Of a DNA stretch of 13,043 nucleotides, positions 12,688 through 13,043 are shown piece after piece. Below the pieces are notes generated by a model. That model was not told the DNA's origin. It searched no databases and saw only the letters and a list, made by a program, of their open reading frames with translations. The DNA is taken from contig PXQM01000090.1 of the NCBI GenBank assembly GCA_003021325.1, positions 2,378 to 15,420 on the forward strand, given 5' to 3'. The translations under genes and the position numbers were made by a program. Every line of letters begins with the position of its first letter. The first letter of the stretch is position 1. This DNA comes from Halobacteriales archaeon QH_10_70_21. GTDB lineage: Archaea; Halobacteriota; Halobacteria; Halobacteriales; Haloarculaceae.

Positions 12688-13043
12688 TTACAGCTCCTCG
12701 CTGGAGCCGAGCGAGCCGTCGAGACGCTTCTCGACGTCCTCCTCGAGCTTGAACCGCTGGACCTTCTGGGTCGCGCTCCGGGGCAGCTCGTCGAGGAAGA
12801 AGACCCGGCGCGGGTGGGCGTACGTGGCCACGTGGTCCAGGGAGAACTCCCGGAGCTCCTCCTCGGTGAGGTCGGCGCCCTCCTCGAGGACGACGTAGGC
12901 GACCGGCGCCTCGCCCTTTACCTCGTGGGGTGCGCCGACGACGGCGGCCTCGGCGACCGACGGGTGCTCGTAGAGCGCGTCCTCGACCTCGGCGGGGTAG
13001 ATGTTCTCGCCGCCGGCGATTATCATGTCGTCGGCGCGGTCGA
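12688..13043 (-). CDS. acyl-CoA synthetase (AMP-binding enzyme), C-terminal part
   Basis: The gene enters from beyond the right edge and ends at TAA 12688-12690. The visible 117 codons read DRADDMIIAGGENIYPAEVEDALYEHPSVAEAAVVGAPHE..., the hinge and C-terminal domain of the ANL (AMP-forming acyl-CoA synthetase) superfamily. The hinge motif DRADDMIIAGGENIYP and the C-terminal PRSATQKVQR, with the lysine that catalyses adenylate formation, are both present. The enzyme should activate a carboxylic acid with ATP and CoA. The substrate is decided by the N-terminal part outside the window, so fatty, aromatic or short-chain acids are all possible. The downstream end of the gene (26-base gap) is convergent with the lipoprotein gene. 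Confidence 0.88.
   Translation of the reverse strand, partial: DRADDMIIAGGENIYPAEVEDALYEHPSVAEAAVVGAPHEVKGEAPVAYVVLEEGADLTEEELREFSLDHVATYAHPRRVFFLDELPRSATQKVQRFKLEEDVEKRLDGSLGSSEEL

Overview
The window comes from a haloarchaeon (class Halobacteria). The DNA is very GC-rich, codons end mostly in G or C, and the proteins are acidic. Other signs are a halocyanin, Tat-type lipoproteins, an Lrp regulator with a TRASH domain, an archaeal-type riboflavin reductase, and TATA-like boxes about 25-28 bases before start codons, as in leaderless haloarchaeal genes. I see no rRNA, tRNA, CRISPR array or insertion sequence.

Layout. Positions 1-172 hold the end of an unrecognised gene and an overlapping 43-residue reading frame. 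Positions 204-922 hold two overlapping copies of a DUF309 gene, the first truncated and the second complete but mosaic in codon use. Positions 929-4970 form a copper locus: a membrane-anchored halocyanin (minus strand), a divergent Lrp/AsnC-TRASH regulator, a strong promoter with repeated GGATAC half-sites, and a copper P-type ATPase gene (copA) broken by an internal deletion and frameshift. Positions 5030-7262 hold arfC (riboflavin/F420 precursor pathway), a small conserved protein and trxB (thioredoxin reductase). Positions 7444-8072 hold a frameshifted hypothetical gene, probably MBL-fold-like. Positions 8165-10623 form a nucleoside salvage operon: a phosphohexomutase-family enzyme (possibly phosphopentomutase), a cytidine deaminase that has lost its catalytic centre, and a nucleoside phosphorylase. 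Positions 10633-12661 hold two divergent Tat lipoproteins, one a PQQ-like beta-propeller. The window ends in the C-terminal part of an acyl-CoA synthetase. No gap between genes reaches 300 bases. The longest, 6020-6218 and 7263-7443, show only promoter-like elements for the minus-strand genes beside them.

How the genes work together. The copper block reads as sensor-regulator plus exporter plus copper electron carrier. The salvage block would deaminate cytidine, phosphorolyse nucleosides and interconvert pentose phosphates. The main surprise is gene damage. Three unrelated genes (copA, the gene at 7444-8072, cdd) appear to have lost internal blocks while both flanks remain well conserved, and the DUF309 gene is a partial duplication carrying a foreign-looking segment. 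Either this is a locus with recent small deletions and recombination, or the assembly has errors. Read-level evidence would decide. I did not find a convincing new multi-gene system. The most notable regulatory element is the half-site array at the copA promoter.
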